This document shows, in pieces, positions 1 through 11,230 of a DNA stretch of 27,869 bases (positions are counted from its first letter, which is position 1; each line of letters starts with the position of its first letter). The notes beneath the pieces were generated by a model, which made no database searches, was not told where the DNA came from, and saw only the letters and a list, made by a program, of their open reading frames with translations. Origin of the DNA: Poteriospumella lacustris (taxonomy: Eukaryota > Sar > Chrysophyceae > Chromulinales > Dinobryaceae); contig SMOI01000360.1 in NCBI GenBank assembly GCA_008000375.1, positions 1-27,869 on the forward strand, written 5' to 3'. Made by a program: the position numbers and the translations under genes.

Positions 1-668
1 CTATCGAAAATGTACTAAACCTGGTACAGTCTCACCTCAAAACGAAACGGTTTGCGTACATAAATAGTGGGGAATCACCAATCTGACTGAATCACACCAA
101 ATGGCAAAACACTTCTGAACCATGCAAGTTTAAAGACGCAGGAGACCTGCTCATTCGTCGGAATAGCTGGTCTCCTTACTCATTATGTCATATTTCAGCT
201 ATGTAAATCACAGATAGGATCCTTATAAAACATTATTTGATAAGCCTGGAGGCCAAAGGTTTCCACTATCCGTCTCCGAACACTTACCAACAGCTGAATG
301 GAGTGTGCGACTACAGAACGAATGACTATCGGTTGTTGATATTGCATCATGAATGAAAAATAATGTCGAACAGCTGGATTACTTCTTTGGACGGCTATAT
401 CAACCGAAGCCTTGCAGTTGAGAAGCCACTCGTGTTTCACTCGGCTTCTGAGCGTCACCGGTTGCCGCAATACCAGCTTCGTGAAATTTCGATCGGAGCA
501 TGTTCTCCAGTACTTAAGCCTTAAAATGTTCGAAAAAGTGATGCTATATCTGGAAGATAGTGCCAAGAAAAAGGGTGATCAAACGTTCAGCCTCTTTGGC
601 AAGTAGTGGCCAATATCAAAACAAGCTCTGACACACTTCACTGACTCTAAGCGTGTGGTGGCTTTTCC
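1..668. other. No recognisable gene
   Basis: The longest open frame here is 123 codons on the minus strand (195-566). It has no motif I recognise, and a 64-codon plus-strand frame (412-606) overlaps it. Neither has a convincing start context, splice sites or a domain. I see nothing that supports a working gene, but a decayed one cannot be excluded. Confidence 0.4.
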
Positions 669-2800
669 TATCATGCAAGGTTAGTATTTTCCTATCGTTT
701 TCTGACTTTTTCTAACTTTTTCTATCGTTTTCTGCTCGCGGTCAGAGCTGCTGCCAACGGCTGCTACGTTGTCGTCATGATTGCGTATGTTTCGCGGGTT
801 ACACTTCTTTTCAGCAAGAACACGGTGAAGAACTCTTTATTAAGCGTTCACACATTTGTGGCGTGGTCCTAAGTTCAAGATGCGTGATGCCGGTCTCCCT
901 TGGTGCAAGCGAAAGACTGTCTTCTTGGGATCTCTCCTGGTGATGCAGAAGCGTAGATCCGTGAGAAGCAACGGTTGTCGGATTATTCGTTGCAAAATAG
1001 TCCTGAAAAAACTGGAAAGTTGTTGTCGACTGCACGAATCCACGCACTTGTGGATACCATGGCCACGAGCAGCCTCGATAAGGGATCCGGGCGCTGGTTC
1101 ACGAACATTTGAGCACTTTTTCGCCGTTGCCACGCCTACGGAAGGTTATGGTTGACATTTTTACCGTCCATTTTGAAGCATTCAATAGTGACGAGGCATC
1201 ACGATGAGCGCCTCTCGGTGGTCGCTGTCTGAACGTTCGGTTCTTCGGCGAACAGTTGCTTTGCGTGCTCCTACTGGCGTCGTTCACGGTGGAAGAGTCA
1301 CACAAACAACGAATCTGACATAATCTCCACCGACTCTTCGTTTGTTCGTTGTGCTATCTGTCCTATCTGTCAGTGCGAAGAAGGCGGGTGTCGCAAGTGA
1401 TGACAATCACCACTTTTGCAACGAATATGGCTGCTCTGAAGCTATCCCTTGTCGTCCGGTGGAGCGTTGGGAGATCTGCTCAAAGTCGACGAGAGACCGT
1501 GATTGAGGAACTGATCGACATGCAGGAAGAACTTGTGTGACTCAGTCACTGGAAGAACTCCATTCCACCGACAAGCGTCATTGCTGGTTCGATGAGATGG
1601 CGGGCTTCATTCACTATCCCCCATCACCACCCAACCCTGATGGGCCCTCTAAGAAGTCATCATTTCCTCGCAGTGAAATCAGTACCGCTTGACAGAACTT
1701 GTCAGATCAATCAGTGATCTCCTCTAAAGGCGGCCCACGTCTTCCATTCCATCGGATCCTGGTAGTTCTGAAAGGCAGTCCCTCATCATCGTCGGTATCT
1801 CTCGAAGAGGAGTTTGCACAGGGCGAGTTCCGCATCTCCTCGCATGTACAAACGTTGTGCATGGAACCATATGTCGAACAGCCTTGTTTCTTGTTCTTAT
1901 TTCACCTACAAACCGGTCCTGCCTATTTCTCTTTTCCTGTCATGCAAGGTATGCGTATTCCAATCATTTCCACCCATTTCCACCAGTTACTACCAGTATC
2001 CACCATCTTCTGTCAGCTTCTGTCATCTTCTGTCATGTTCTGTCATTTTCCTTCGCTGTCTGCAACCCGTAAGAGCTGTCACCAATGGCGGGAAAACATT
2101 CGCAGTGTCCGGGTATTCGTTGTTCTCCTTGTTTGAAGCCAAACGCTGTGTGGAAATGTTCACACCTTGATGCAATGGTCTCAAGTTCGCAAGATTCCCT
2201 TGCGGGTAACAGTCGTTCTGTTAAAAGATGCCACTTCTCTCCTGGGTACAATATCTCAGCCGACGATGTGGATGGGGTCACCTGTTCAGGCGAATACACC
2301 TCGCCAAGGGATGTACATTGACGTTGGCCTGGAGTAGGCCGTAGTGTTCCCGCTGTTAAGGTTCGTTCTGGTCTGGGTTTCTGCTCCTGTTGAAACACCA
2401 CCGTGCACCACCCGCAGATGGCTTAACAGAAGATCCCGACGCTGGGCGTGGCTTCATTCTGAACCATTTGCCGCGGGTCCAATTGCCTTGTCCTTTTTCA
2501 AGTTCCGACATCAGCTGCATCCGCTGCATCCGCTGCATCCGCTGCATCCGCTGCATCCGCTCAAGATTCCTTTTGGAAGAAGGGGTAGACTGTGCAATAC
2601 TAGTATTAGTGGTCGTTTCCTCGGAGCGGTATCCATTCCAGTTGGATGCATTAAGGTGCATACAAGTAAAGTCCGATCGTCGCCTTTACTTGTTGTGTCT
2701 TCAGGGCGATTTCTGACTCTCCCCGTCCTAAGTCGAACCAATTCTCCGTAGTACACACGTTGTGCACTGAACCAATTGTTATCGACTCTCGCATGTGTTC
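669..2800. repeat. Decayed collinear tandem duplication
   Basis: Two blocks, about 669-1900 and 1938-2800, share the same landmarks in the same order. These are a 'tcatgcaagg' motif (672 and 1940), a short T/C-rich tandem tract (about 690-735 and 2005-2050), a 'ctctcctgg' motif (about 932 and 2237), a 'ggcttcattc' motif (about 1603 and 2449), 'ccattcca' followed by 'ggat' (about 1746 and 2633), 'cagggcga' (about 1818 and 2702) and 'acgttgtgca' (1852 and 2757). Spacing differs, so the second unit is about 0.35 kb shorter. Reading frames are broken in both, so these are probably remnants of a duplicated gene or element. The parent is not recognised. Confidence 0.5.
2514..2558. repeat. 9-bp minisatellite, five copies
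   Basis: The 9-mer 'gctgcatcc' is repeated five times without interruption. It lies inside the second decayed unit and has no counterpart in the first. A period of nine keeps any overlapping frame open, which explains the periodic open frames on both strands here. I do not read it as coding. Confidence 0.9.
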
Positions 2801-2806
2801 AACTGC

Positions 2807-2859
2807 ATTGCCATGGGATTTCCAAACCACTCCCAACTCCGATCCTTGGAGATATTGAT
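2807..2859 (-). pseudogene. Fragment of the FYVE gene 5' end
   Basis: These 53 bases match 9443-9495, the first codons of the FYVE-finger gene, with three mismatches and no gap. On the minus strand the frame is kept: QYLQGSELGVVWKSHGN here against QYLQGLELEVVWKSNGN in the intact gene. Similarity fades quickly on both sides, and nothing else of that gene is found nearby. It is most simply a relic of a paralog or a partial duplication. Confidence 0.7.
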
Positions 2860-2869
2860 TGCTGCATAT

Positions 2870-4761
2870 GTTCGTTAGATGTTTTAAATTGGTAAATGGG
2901 CGCTGTTCTGACGAAATATATTAAGCCCATCTTTGGCAATGGATGCAAGACGGACGGTTAGATGATTTTTGTGGCGATACCACCCAATTATGAAACCACT
3001 TCGCATATACAGTGTGAACTCTGACGGACTGTGCTGTGATTCTCATGTGCATTCTAATCATGCTCACGAAAAAAATAGAAGAATTCTTCAGCAGTCGAGG
3101 GCTGCTTTAGTCAACTTCACTTTCGTAAACCCGATGGAAATCCATCAATCGCTTTAGAAAACGTTGGAAGAAAACACATATATGCATTTTAAGGATAGTT
3201 AAGTCAACGATCATGGAAACTACATTATTCCATGGCGATTTCAACGAGATATTAGAGAAAAGGATGCGATTTTTTTGTTGTCAACTTTCTTCATGTCGTA
3301 AATCAGTTGTAACTCTCACAATACCCGTCGGATAAGCGATGTTCAACTTTTATTCGATGTCCTACACTACTCACCACTGCTGGTGATTATTTTCTCCATC
3401 TGTAACAACATAGATGTTTAGTAACAATGCCAAAAAATGACGCGAAGGCGAATCAAAGGGTGCGCTGCGACGAAAACCTCTGGAAGAACATCACACAAGG
3501 CCACCGCGTGAGTGCGCATCGTTCTATTGGTTGTGCAGCTGTGGGACCAACTGAATGAGTCGCCCTGTAGTTTTCTGTAGTCCGACAGGTTCTTAAAAAA
3601 ACTGTTATTTGGATTAACTTACACTCGTTCGGCCAAGGGTTCTGCCTACGCTCTCTATCCAACCTACTTCACTTGTTGATACCAGTATTGGTCTTATCTT
3701 TACAGCTTGCGCCCCTGGGGCATCAAGTGAGTGGAATTACCATGGAGACGATGACACGAGAAAAACAAAAGAAAAAGAAAACGAATTGGTGGCATAACAC
3801 GCTTCAATTGCATTCGCTGTGGCAATAGATGACATTATTCTCTTTTGGCACACACAAATACACGCACACGTACAAAGCGAAGAGGGTAGCTCCTCTTAAA
3901 AGAATTAATTTCACGAGCCGACGCTATCGCAGGAGAACTTGGGAAAATGAACAGAGTACAAACTGTACAACACCCAGCGGCGATTCACACGGCGCTACGC
4001 TCGTGAGCGCCGAGCTAGTGACGAAGTGAACGAAAGCAAAAACAATTAAGAACTGTGACCAAGAACTGACGAAGAGAGATTCGAGAGAGGGAGGGAAAAG
4101 ACTTCATCTACGATCGAACATTGACGGTGGGTGGTTGTCAGGAACACAAATGAAAACGACAAAGGCAAGAGATTATGCGCGGTTGAGAGAACCGTCGAGA
4201 GCGAATGTTCTGTATTTGTGTGAATTCGAGAGCACTTGTACGAAACGCAAGAATTTGAAAGACGCCGATCGATAAGCAACAAGATGATAACAGATGACGA
4301 TCAGGATATGGCAACAAATGACCCTTATGAAGAGAAGCAAACAATGTGACGTTCGGTAGAACGATAACTACAGTGAGAGATCGCGCGAGATGGAAGGAGC
4401 GCGAGAAAGAAATGGAACCACAGCGATGCAGTCGCGTCCACACCTGGAGGGGTGGACATAGGATGTGTCACATGGAGAATGGAATGGTCACATGGGATTG
4501 CATTTGCAGTAGGAAGAGAAAATCATAAAGCGAAACCAAAAACAACCGCATAACATGAGTGCACACATGCAGACACACGAGAAACAAAGCACAACGAAAC
4601 TGAGCAAAGTATGCAGGCGACACAGATTCCGCACGAAACAGACAATTCAACGACTTCTCTATGAGAATAAGCAACGGCAACAAATGAAGGAAAAATACAT
4701 GAAACATAAAGAGGAGATCAACGGCAGTACAAAACCCAGTGTCCGCATTGCCAACGACAAT
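2870..4761. other. Intergenic; purine-rich plus strand near the APC gene
   Basis: No open frame here carries a recognisable domain. From about 3750 to 4740 the plus strand is rich in A and G, so a minus-strand transcript would be pyrimidine-rich. The part next to 4762 is the likely 3' UTR of the APC transporter. Small open frames on both strands look like by-products of this skew. Confidence 0.4.
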
Positions 4762-6967
4762 TTACATATCTTCATCGTCATCGATGGGACCTTCCAAAAT
4801 TTCTTGCAACAAAACTTCACGTTCGACCGCAGCTTCACCAGAGGTATCCTCACCAGCTTCCATCGCGGCGATAGCAGCTTCATGAATTCCTTTTGCCACA
4901 AACTGGTTCGGTAACGCCTCCACCAGCTGACTGGCCACATCCTCCGGTGCCGACATCAACAACTCGAGGAACTTCTTACTCTCTGTCATGGTCATGGCCT
5001 TGCCGGACCATCCAACCTTAGTGGAACCGGCGGCGGCAGCCCACGAGGCACGCAGGGGACCAACATGAGGTCTGGCATTGGTATTGTCGGTTCCAGCTCC
5101 AGATGAAGACATGGAGGTGACGGTGGTACCGTGAGTAGGCTCTTGCGCACGGACCTCAGCGTCCGCCTTTGACGGTGGCAATTCAATGGTGGATGCCTTT
5201 GGGGCAGGCGCAACCGAGTTGTGCTTTGACAGGGGAACGGACGAAGCACCCGAATGCTTACTCATCGATGACATTATCGACGCGGAGGAAGCCCCGTTGG
5301 ACTTGCTGAAAGCGGACAATGGCAACGCGAAGAGGGACAACATGGGGGCGAACATGGACCCCATGGCCTTCTGATGGCCAGCCTTCTGCTTCGAATGATT
5401 GGCATTCAAAATATACGCCTTTAAGAAGTGTTTTTGTTCTTCCTTCGAAAAGTACTGCGTATGACGCGCATAGACCACGTAATAGATCGCTGAGCAGCCC
5501 ATGAAGACAAAATACGTTGTGAGAGACTTGGGACTGGCTTGTAAAACAATGTCCGCAATACACAAGATGATCGCGATACCAATGCCGACCAAAGCCCCGG
5601 GAATACCCACGGGACTCACCCAATGACGTTTCATGCCAGCAAAATTAACTCGAAACACCACGAACGATACAAACATGCCAACGTACACGAACGTCGCTCC
5701 AATCATCATCGCTGTGTAGCACGTTCTCACACCAGTGGTGTCGCCAACTCGATGGGTGCCCACACACATCAGAAACTGCACCAGCGTCGATACACCCAAC
5801 GCCACCACCGGTGTCTCGTTCTCGCCATACGTCGTGGCAAACACTTTCGGTATGAGACCAGAGCGCGCCAATGAGGCCACTTGGTATCCACAACCCCACA
5901 TAAACGTGAGGGCAGACGCAAAGAGCGGAATGATGGCGAAAAGCGGACCATAGAACAAGAAGTCGGGTGTATCAAACATTTTGATGAAGCCAATAGTGAA
6001 CGGAAAAGGGTTAGGAACCCATGCAGGTGGATACAAGAACCCGGGCGCATTGCATGAAACTGCGATCACTACCCAGAAAATGAAGCCATAAGTAAACAGG
6101 GTGCCGAGGACTAAACCACGAGGAAGGTTCTTGTGCACCTGTACGTTCAGCAGATCATCGGTGAGCAAACATGACAAGATAAGAGTTAGCAAATGAAGTA
6201 GATCTTACATCCTTCACTCGCTCACACGTCTGTGGCACAATCTCCAGCCCAATGTACACCCAAATAGGAAAAACCAGCGACTCCAGAAACGAACTGCCTT
6301 CACCGGTTAACGTAGAGTTGTCGATCTGGCCATACAGCTCCACATCGATGTCCTTCGTGTTGCCGATGCAGAACATCAACACCGTCCCGATCGAAATCAA
6401 ACCCAAGATGACGATAATGTTCCAGAAGAACGAGCCTCCGCGGAGATGAATCCCAAATAACAACGTGTACCACATCAACATCCAGAACGGGGTGAAGCGA
6501 TCCTCCGTCTCGAATACCGTGGTACATGCCATTGCCATCAGGTAGACACACACTACCACCTTCATGATGTTCTCCAACACCTCACTAGCCCCCACCATGA
6601 AGCCCCAGAATGGGCCCAAAGCCGCACGACAGAACCCGAACGATCCACCGGCGAACGGCACGATGCTGGTAAGCTCGGCGAAGCAGACAGCGAGCAGGAC
6701 ATACATGAGGCCAACAATGGCATGTCCGAGCAAAAGCTTTTTGAGACCCTCAGTCGCCCCTGTTAACAAAAGTAGTGTAAGAAGAGAATAGAGTTTGATC
6801 GCACAGGTTTTGGACATACCAAGATTCCAAACGGTGGACATACCGCCACATTGCACACCAATTACCATCAAGAGCACCGACCAAAATCCGGCTGTTCTCT
6901 TTTTATTGTTTACAGCGGTGTCTCCGCTGATGTTTTGCTTGGAGCTAGCAGATTCCTTGGTGGACAT
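4762..6967 (-). CDS. APC-superfamily amino acid/ethanolamine permease-like transporter
   Basis: Three exons (6967-6820, 6759-6209, 6138-4762) encode 691 aa. The introns are 60 and 70 bp with GTATGT and GTAAGA donors. The first intron keeps the frame if retained, but removing it restores the family's helix 1-2 join (WNLG-ATEGLKK). About a dozen hydrophobic segments, FAELTSIVPFAGGSFGFCRA near helix 3, the helix-6 segment FPIWVYIGLEIVPQTCERVKD followed by NLPRG, and GYQVASLARSGLIPK after helix 8 place it in the amino acid-polyamine-organocation family, closest in pattern to ethanolamine permeases. It should move a small amine or amino acid across a membrane; the substrate is not readable. Residues from about 457 form a 235-aa soluble tail, unusual for the family: Ser/Ala-rich, then a helical, acidic end (GPIDDDEDM). 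Confidence 0.88.
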
Positions 6968-7819
6968 GGTTCAGACAGAAAAAGGGAAGCAGATAGATTC
7001 TCACTCGTCCTGATATTGCCCAACGCAGACGATGATTGGTACAGCAAAGATGTAAAGTCCGTCGAAGTTTACCCTCTTGATTATGTTGATGAGAGAAATC
7101 CGCGCAAGCATAGTTTACTTTACGCCACCGTCGTGCATCAGGATCACTCGAGGGGGTGACTTTTTGATGACGTGGCGACGTGGCACCGTTTCATCAGGTG
7201 GGCAGCAGAGACGAGGGGGGAGGGGGATTCGCCTCCATAATTAATACACCTATTCGTAGTTTGGTAACAAATATCATATATCTACACTGACACTCTGATC
7301 TATTTCGCATTGCATTTATGTTGACGATTAACAGTCGTCAAAGCGAACTTGACAACCTTATTTATTGGTGGGTAAACAAGTCGCAATCAATGGCATGGTG
7401 ATTAACAAAAAAAAGAAAAAGAAAAAGAAAAAGAAAAACAACCGTACGTCGTCGAAAAGGTCCTGGGCGATGGTCATTGCACGGAAACAATAGTGATTGA
7501 ATGACTTCGTGGAATTGCATGCGGCACGAGACGCGTTCAGCGAAGCAGAGAGATTCACAAATACTATTTGGTGATGTCCAGTGCTATTGAACACGAGTAG
7601 ATCAGGATCATGATCGCCGGTGAAACAGATCCGAAGCACAAGAGTTGCATCGCAGTCAATTAGGTGTGACGGTCTGATGAATGGCAAGGTCGTACGATTT
7701 AACGAGGGGGGGAACAAACACATAGGTACCACGAAAACATGGTAACTACGAATGCAAAAGCTGTACGTGGTCAAGAGAATCACGCACGGATAGAAAGAGA
7801 TATGGCGAACAACGAAGTC
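6968..7819. other. Intergenic between APC and FYVE genes
   Basis: This stretch must contain the upstream region of the APC gene and the 3' UTR of the FYVE gene, both transcribed leftward. A 141-codon minus-strand frame (7358-7783) has a poly-Phe run that comes only from an A-rich microsatellite and shows no domain, so I do not call it. No promoter element stands out. Confidence 0.5.
7407..7439. repeat. A-rich (GAAAAA)n microsatellite
   Basis: An A-run is followed by about four or five 'gaaaaa' units. It lies in the presumed 3' UTR of the FYVE gene and would be a U/C-rich tract in that transcript. Confidence 0.9.
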
Positions 7820-9508
7820 TTAGTCATCGATCTGGTCCCGCCATGATCGCAAACTCTCCGTCAACAGGATACTGCAGCACAGAGATCGATCCGGGACATC
7901 CGAGTCCTCGAATTCATTGTTCTCAGCCGCGATGGCCGATACCAGATCATCTAATTGCGATGGTGAGACATCGGTCGATGGTGTCTGTTCCGACTGTTCG
8001 GATGGTGTGGATCCACCGCCGAAGAGGGCACGCCCCAATGTGTTGCGCTTGGGCTTCTTCTCCTGCAAATCTGACAGGTGCATTGCCTTCACGACGATGC
8101 CACATTCACGACAGACACGCTCGCCTACATACAAATCCGCCGCACTGCACGAGGCGCACATGCTACGAAGACAAAGTCGACAATGGTGACGCGGCTGCGT
8201 TGGTGTTGTTGACGACGAAGACAACGAAGGAGATGGTTTCACAGGGAGAGGAAGCACGTTGACGGTCTCATTGGATCCTTTCACGCCAGCAGACGGGTTT
8301 GAACGATGGACCGACGACATTGATGAGGAAGTGTCGGTACTGGCTACCGATGCCGCAGATTTCGGTGGTGGTTCGCTCTTTCGAAAGATGGATCCGAACG
8401 GATTGAGCCGATCGAAGAGCGAGCCGATGTGTTGACCGCACATGTAGCACGCAGCCGACTCGATAAACAGCGGCGACTTCGATTTATCCCGGTATAGCAG
8501 TGAGGGATCCACTTTTCTCACACGGGAGAGCACATTTTGAATCAAGGGTAGAAGGGACACACAGTCTTCGTCGGTGGCTGTGCTGGTCAAACACAGGCCT
8601 TGCTCGTCGATACGCTGCTTTTCCGACGCGACTCCTTTGCCTTGTTCCTGGAGGAATGCTTGCGATTCCAAGACTTCATGAACAACGTTCAACAATTGGA
8701 CAGTAGAAAACTTGCCACCCCAGGGTTGACGGCGACTGACGTTGTCGTAATTGCAGTACTTAGTGGCCGTGGCCGCATGGTCTTCTGCACCGTCCTCACT
8801 ACTGGATTCCGTCTCTTCGAGTAAAGCATCTGCCGATGGAAGAAATTTGAAAATACTGTGCACCTTGCCCGAGCACGAGTCGGTCACAGTGACTGGCCAA
8901 CGAATGGCAGCGAAGTGCTTTGCGGGCATAAACGGGTAATGTGTGGGAAAGGTGACCATGAAGGATTCCAGATATTTCGCTGTCAATGACATCATTTGTA
9001 CTTGATATCGCTTCAGGGGTGCTTTCATTCCCAATGAGTCGTCCAGAAAGTCCAACGTGTGGCTCAGCAGGACGTACCCCAAATCTAAGGCCAATTTCTT
9101 CAAATCGGGGATGGTGTCGTTGACATCTTCAAAGATTGCAGTAATTAATTCAAGCACGAAGCTATGCTCAAGCCAAAGCTGGAGCGTAGTCTTTTCCATC
9201 GTTTCCATTGTCCCGTCAACAGTCTCTTCGTTTATGGTTTCGCAGAAGGACGCTCCGTTATCAGACTTCGCAATAGCCGAAGCGATGGCAACAGCAGCCA
9301 ACTCCAAAACAGCCTTAAAACCTTCATAGTGACCATCAGGGTTGGACATAGAATCTAAGAAAATTTTGTTGAAGTAAGAAATTGTAGCTGCGGTCTCCAA
9401 AGGACCCAGCTTTTCCAATTCTTGTGCGCCAATTCCTTTTAGATTGCCATTGGATTTCCAAACCACTTCCAACTCCAATCCTTGGAGATATTGATGAACT
9501 CGATTCAT
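7820..9508 (-). CDS. FYVE zinc-finger protein with a split finger
   Basis: A single exon encodes 562 aa. Residues 1 to about 340 are mostly helical with no domain I can name. A FYVE-type finger follows: the first zinc pair CYMC (354-357), then the phosphoinositide-binding signature RHHCR (440-444), CRLC, CASC and CREC, ending at 469. All eight zinc-binding cysteines are present. In known FYVE domains the RHHC-type motif binds phosphatidylinositol 3-phosphate on endosomes, so an endosomal adaptor role is a fair inference. The oddity is an 82-residue Ser/Pro-rich insert between the first Cys pair and RHHCR, where far fewer residues are usual. The start codon chosen is the first ATG, and its codons are echoed by the relic at 2807-2859. 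Confidence 0.85.
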   Translation of the reverse strand: MNRVHQYLQGLELEVVWKSNGNLKGIGAQELEKLGPLETAATISYFNKIFLDSMSNPDGHYEGFKAVLELAAVAIASAIAKSDNGASFCETINEETVDGTMETMEKTTLQLWLEHSFVLELITAIFEDVNDTIPDLKKLALDLGYVLLSHTLDFLDDSLGMKAPLKRYQVQMMSLTAKYLESFMVTFPTHYPFMPAKHFAAIRWPVTVTDSCSGKVHSIFKFLPSADALLEETESSSEDGAEDHAATATKYCNYDNVSRRQPWGGKFSTVQLLNVVHEVLESQAFLQEQGKGVASEKQRIDEQGLCLTSTATDEDCVSLLPLIQNVLSRVRKVDPSLLYRDKSKSPLFIESAACYMCGQHIGSLFDRLNPFGSIFRKSEPPPKSAASVASTDTSSSMSSVHRSNPSAGVKGSNETVNVLPLPVKPSPSLSSSSTTPTQPRHHCRLCLRSMCASCSAADLYVGERVCRECGIVVKAMHLSDLQEKKPKRNTLGRALFGGGSTPSEQSEQTPSTDVSPSQLDDLVSAIAAENNEFEDSDVPDRSLCCSILLTESLRSWRDQIDD

Positions 9509-9892
9509 ATTCTCGACACTAATCTCTTCGTTTTGTTTGTAGAGTTTCCATTGTGTCCTTTTCGTTGATGGTTGATATAGTTGTTTCTTTGTCTATTCCA
9601 TAGTCTCAATTCTCAGCCGTCTCCCAGCATCGACATAAAGTACATATTGTATTCGTAGTAATAGATATATGTAGATAATATTACTCCAAGAATTGTACGA
9701 AAAGACGGTAATCGCCTCAGCACCTTCTCCTCTGACAAATGCCGTCGCATCCTTGGATGTTTATGAAAAAATGATGTATTTACAACGAGAAAAGTATAAC
9801 GTAAACAAACACAAAAAACAAACTCAAGAAAAAAGACGACGAAGACGACGACGACGACGAGCGAAATACGATACGATGAGAACGTCGTCCTC
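9509..9892. other. Intergenic between FYVE and metallophosphoesterase genes
   Basis: Both neighbours are transcribed leftward, so this holds the 5' region of the FYVE gene and the 3' UTR of the phosphoesterase. It is AT-rich around 9640-9690 and carries a short GAC repeat (about 9835-9861). No other feature is visible. Confidence 0.5.
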
Positions 9893-10849
9893 TCACTCTT
9901 CAGGGGCGACCTTCGACTTGGACCACCAAAACTGCCACGATCGGCTCTGCACCTTCGACTGTTCAGTTGAAGTATCAATATTTTGACTCTGGGCAATTTG
10001 TTGCATCGGCATAGTGGTTGCTGAAGTCTTTACTTCGTCATCCGTAGGCGACAAGGGATAATCTATGATGAATGGCAACTGATTGAGCCGATACGAGCCG
10101 TCACAGATGGGGGCACAGACTGATACTCTCTTTGCAATCATTGAATCACGTTCATCTACGTTATCATCACCATTTCTATCGTCTTCGATGTATATACCGT
10201 ACGAATTGTGATTGTGTCCAAACAAATGAATGTTGTGCTTCACTTCATCCAATACCTTCGAATGCAGCCCGTGTGTGATCAAAATATCCACTGATTTCGA
10301 CGGGAGCTTAGCGAGAACTTCATTTTCAAAATCAGATGATTGAAAAGCCTTATTTGGAGATGAGCCAAAAGAAATCGGACTGGCCCAGATATGTGCGCCT
10401 TTCCATTCCAGGCTCTCATTTTCCAAATAATGGGCATTTTTGAATAAGCGTTTCCTCTCTTCCGTGGAAAATTTGAATAAAATATCGTCGTGATTCCCCG
10501 CAATGACTACTTTCTTATCAGCTGGAATCTGACCCATCCACTCGTCGAAATGCTGTAAAACACTCAATTGAAACTGATGTGAAAACTTCTTGCCCGTCAT
10601 TAGTATATCGCCACAGTGAACAAAAAGGTCGCATTGGGGCATTGGTCCCAGCCTGTCGTGTCGGTTGTGTGTATCTGAAAGAACTACGATCCTCAGATGA
10701 TTTGGAGGACACTGTGGGATGTCTCTGCGTTCGACCTTCTCGCTGCGACCATCGGGGAATCGGTAATACTGGAACGAATCCTTGCTTGTGTGAACATGGC
10801 CAAGGAAAAAGTACAAGGCCAAAGAGCGAATGGAATCACTCAGAGTCAT
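9893..10849 (-). CDS. Calcineurin-like metallophosphoesterase (MPPED1/2 type)
   Basis: A single exon encodes 318 aa. The metal-binding motifs of the calcineurin-like fold appear in order: SDTHNRHD (Asp59, His61), CGD (Asp81), GNHDD (Asn119, His120), ITHG (His193) and FGHNH (His212, His214). Spacing and overall size match the MPPED1/MPPED2 family, whose animal members are cyclic-nucleotide phosphodiesterases with two metals in the active site. Catalysis is therefore plausible, but the substrate here is unknown. The stretch after about residue 260 is a Ser/Thr/Gln-rich tail without a family counterpart that I know. The N-terminal 20 residues are hydrophobic but too weak to call a signal peptide. 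Confidence 0.92.
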   Translation of the reverse strand: MTLSDSIRSLALYFFLGHVHTSKDSFQYYRFPDGRSEKVERRDIPQCPPNHLRIVVLSDTHNRHDRLGPMPQCDLFVHCGDILMTGKKFSHQFQLSVLQHFDEWMGQIPADKKVVIAGNHDDILFKFSTEERKRLFKNAHYLENESLEWKGAHIWASPISFGSSPNKAFQSSDFENEVLAKLPSKSVDILITHGLHSKVLDEVKHNIHLFGHNHNSYGIYIEDDRNGDDNVDERDSMIAKRVSVCAPICDGSYRLNQLPFIIDYPLSPTDDEVKTSATTMPMQQIAQSQNIDTSTEQSKVQSRSWQFWWSKSKVAPEE

Positions 10850-11230
10850 TTCAAGGACTCTCCTTCCTTCTGGTCAACGTTACTTGTCTCCTCACAAGAC
10901 TTATAAATATAAAAGTGACGCACCTTGTGAAAGGACAGTCGCGGCTTTGCAGGTATGGCAAATATATTGGGTAAATTTCTCGTTACCAAAATTATCAACC
11001 ATTTATGATACGCTTCCTACTTTATTCGGCACGAAACATTAGATGACACATTAGATGGTTGTCATGATGTGATTGATTGATGACAGTCGAGCGTCGAGCG
11101 TTTCAACGTTGACACTCTGATGACCAGATTCTGTGCAAATGTGAGCACGACACAGAGATAGGCTGCGGCTTTGTGGTCGACCAAGTCGTCGGAAGCCATT
11201 TCGGCCCAACGTTTCTTTCAACCTTTCCGA
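10850..11230. promoter_or_regulatory. Shared upstream region of divergent genes
   Basis: The metallophosphoesterase starts leftward at 10849 and the left HIBCH-like gene starts rightward at 11231, so this 381-bp stretch must hold both promoters. A TATA-like string lies at 10904-10915, about 55 bases upstream of the phosphoesterase ATG. It is only a candidate, since TATA use in this group is uncertain. The last 70 bases resemble the flank of the inverted partner gene, with many differences. Confidence 0.4.

Noticed and set aside
1340-1540. Short plus-strand frames recalling a kinase hinge (GGALGDLL)
   Set aside because: The similarity spans under 20 residues and needs a frameshift. No glycine loop or HRD/DFG motifs were found nearby.
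2511-2570. Periodic repeat considered as a CRISPR-like array
   Set aside because: The units are contiguous 9-mers with no spacers, in a eukaryotic genome.
7358-7783. 141-codon minus-strand frame with a hydrophobic run
   Set aside because: The run is poly-Phe from the A-rich microsatellite. There is no domain, and it lies in the likely 3' UTR of the FYVE gene.
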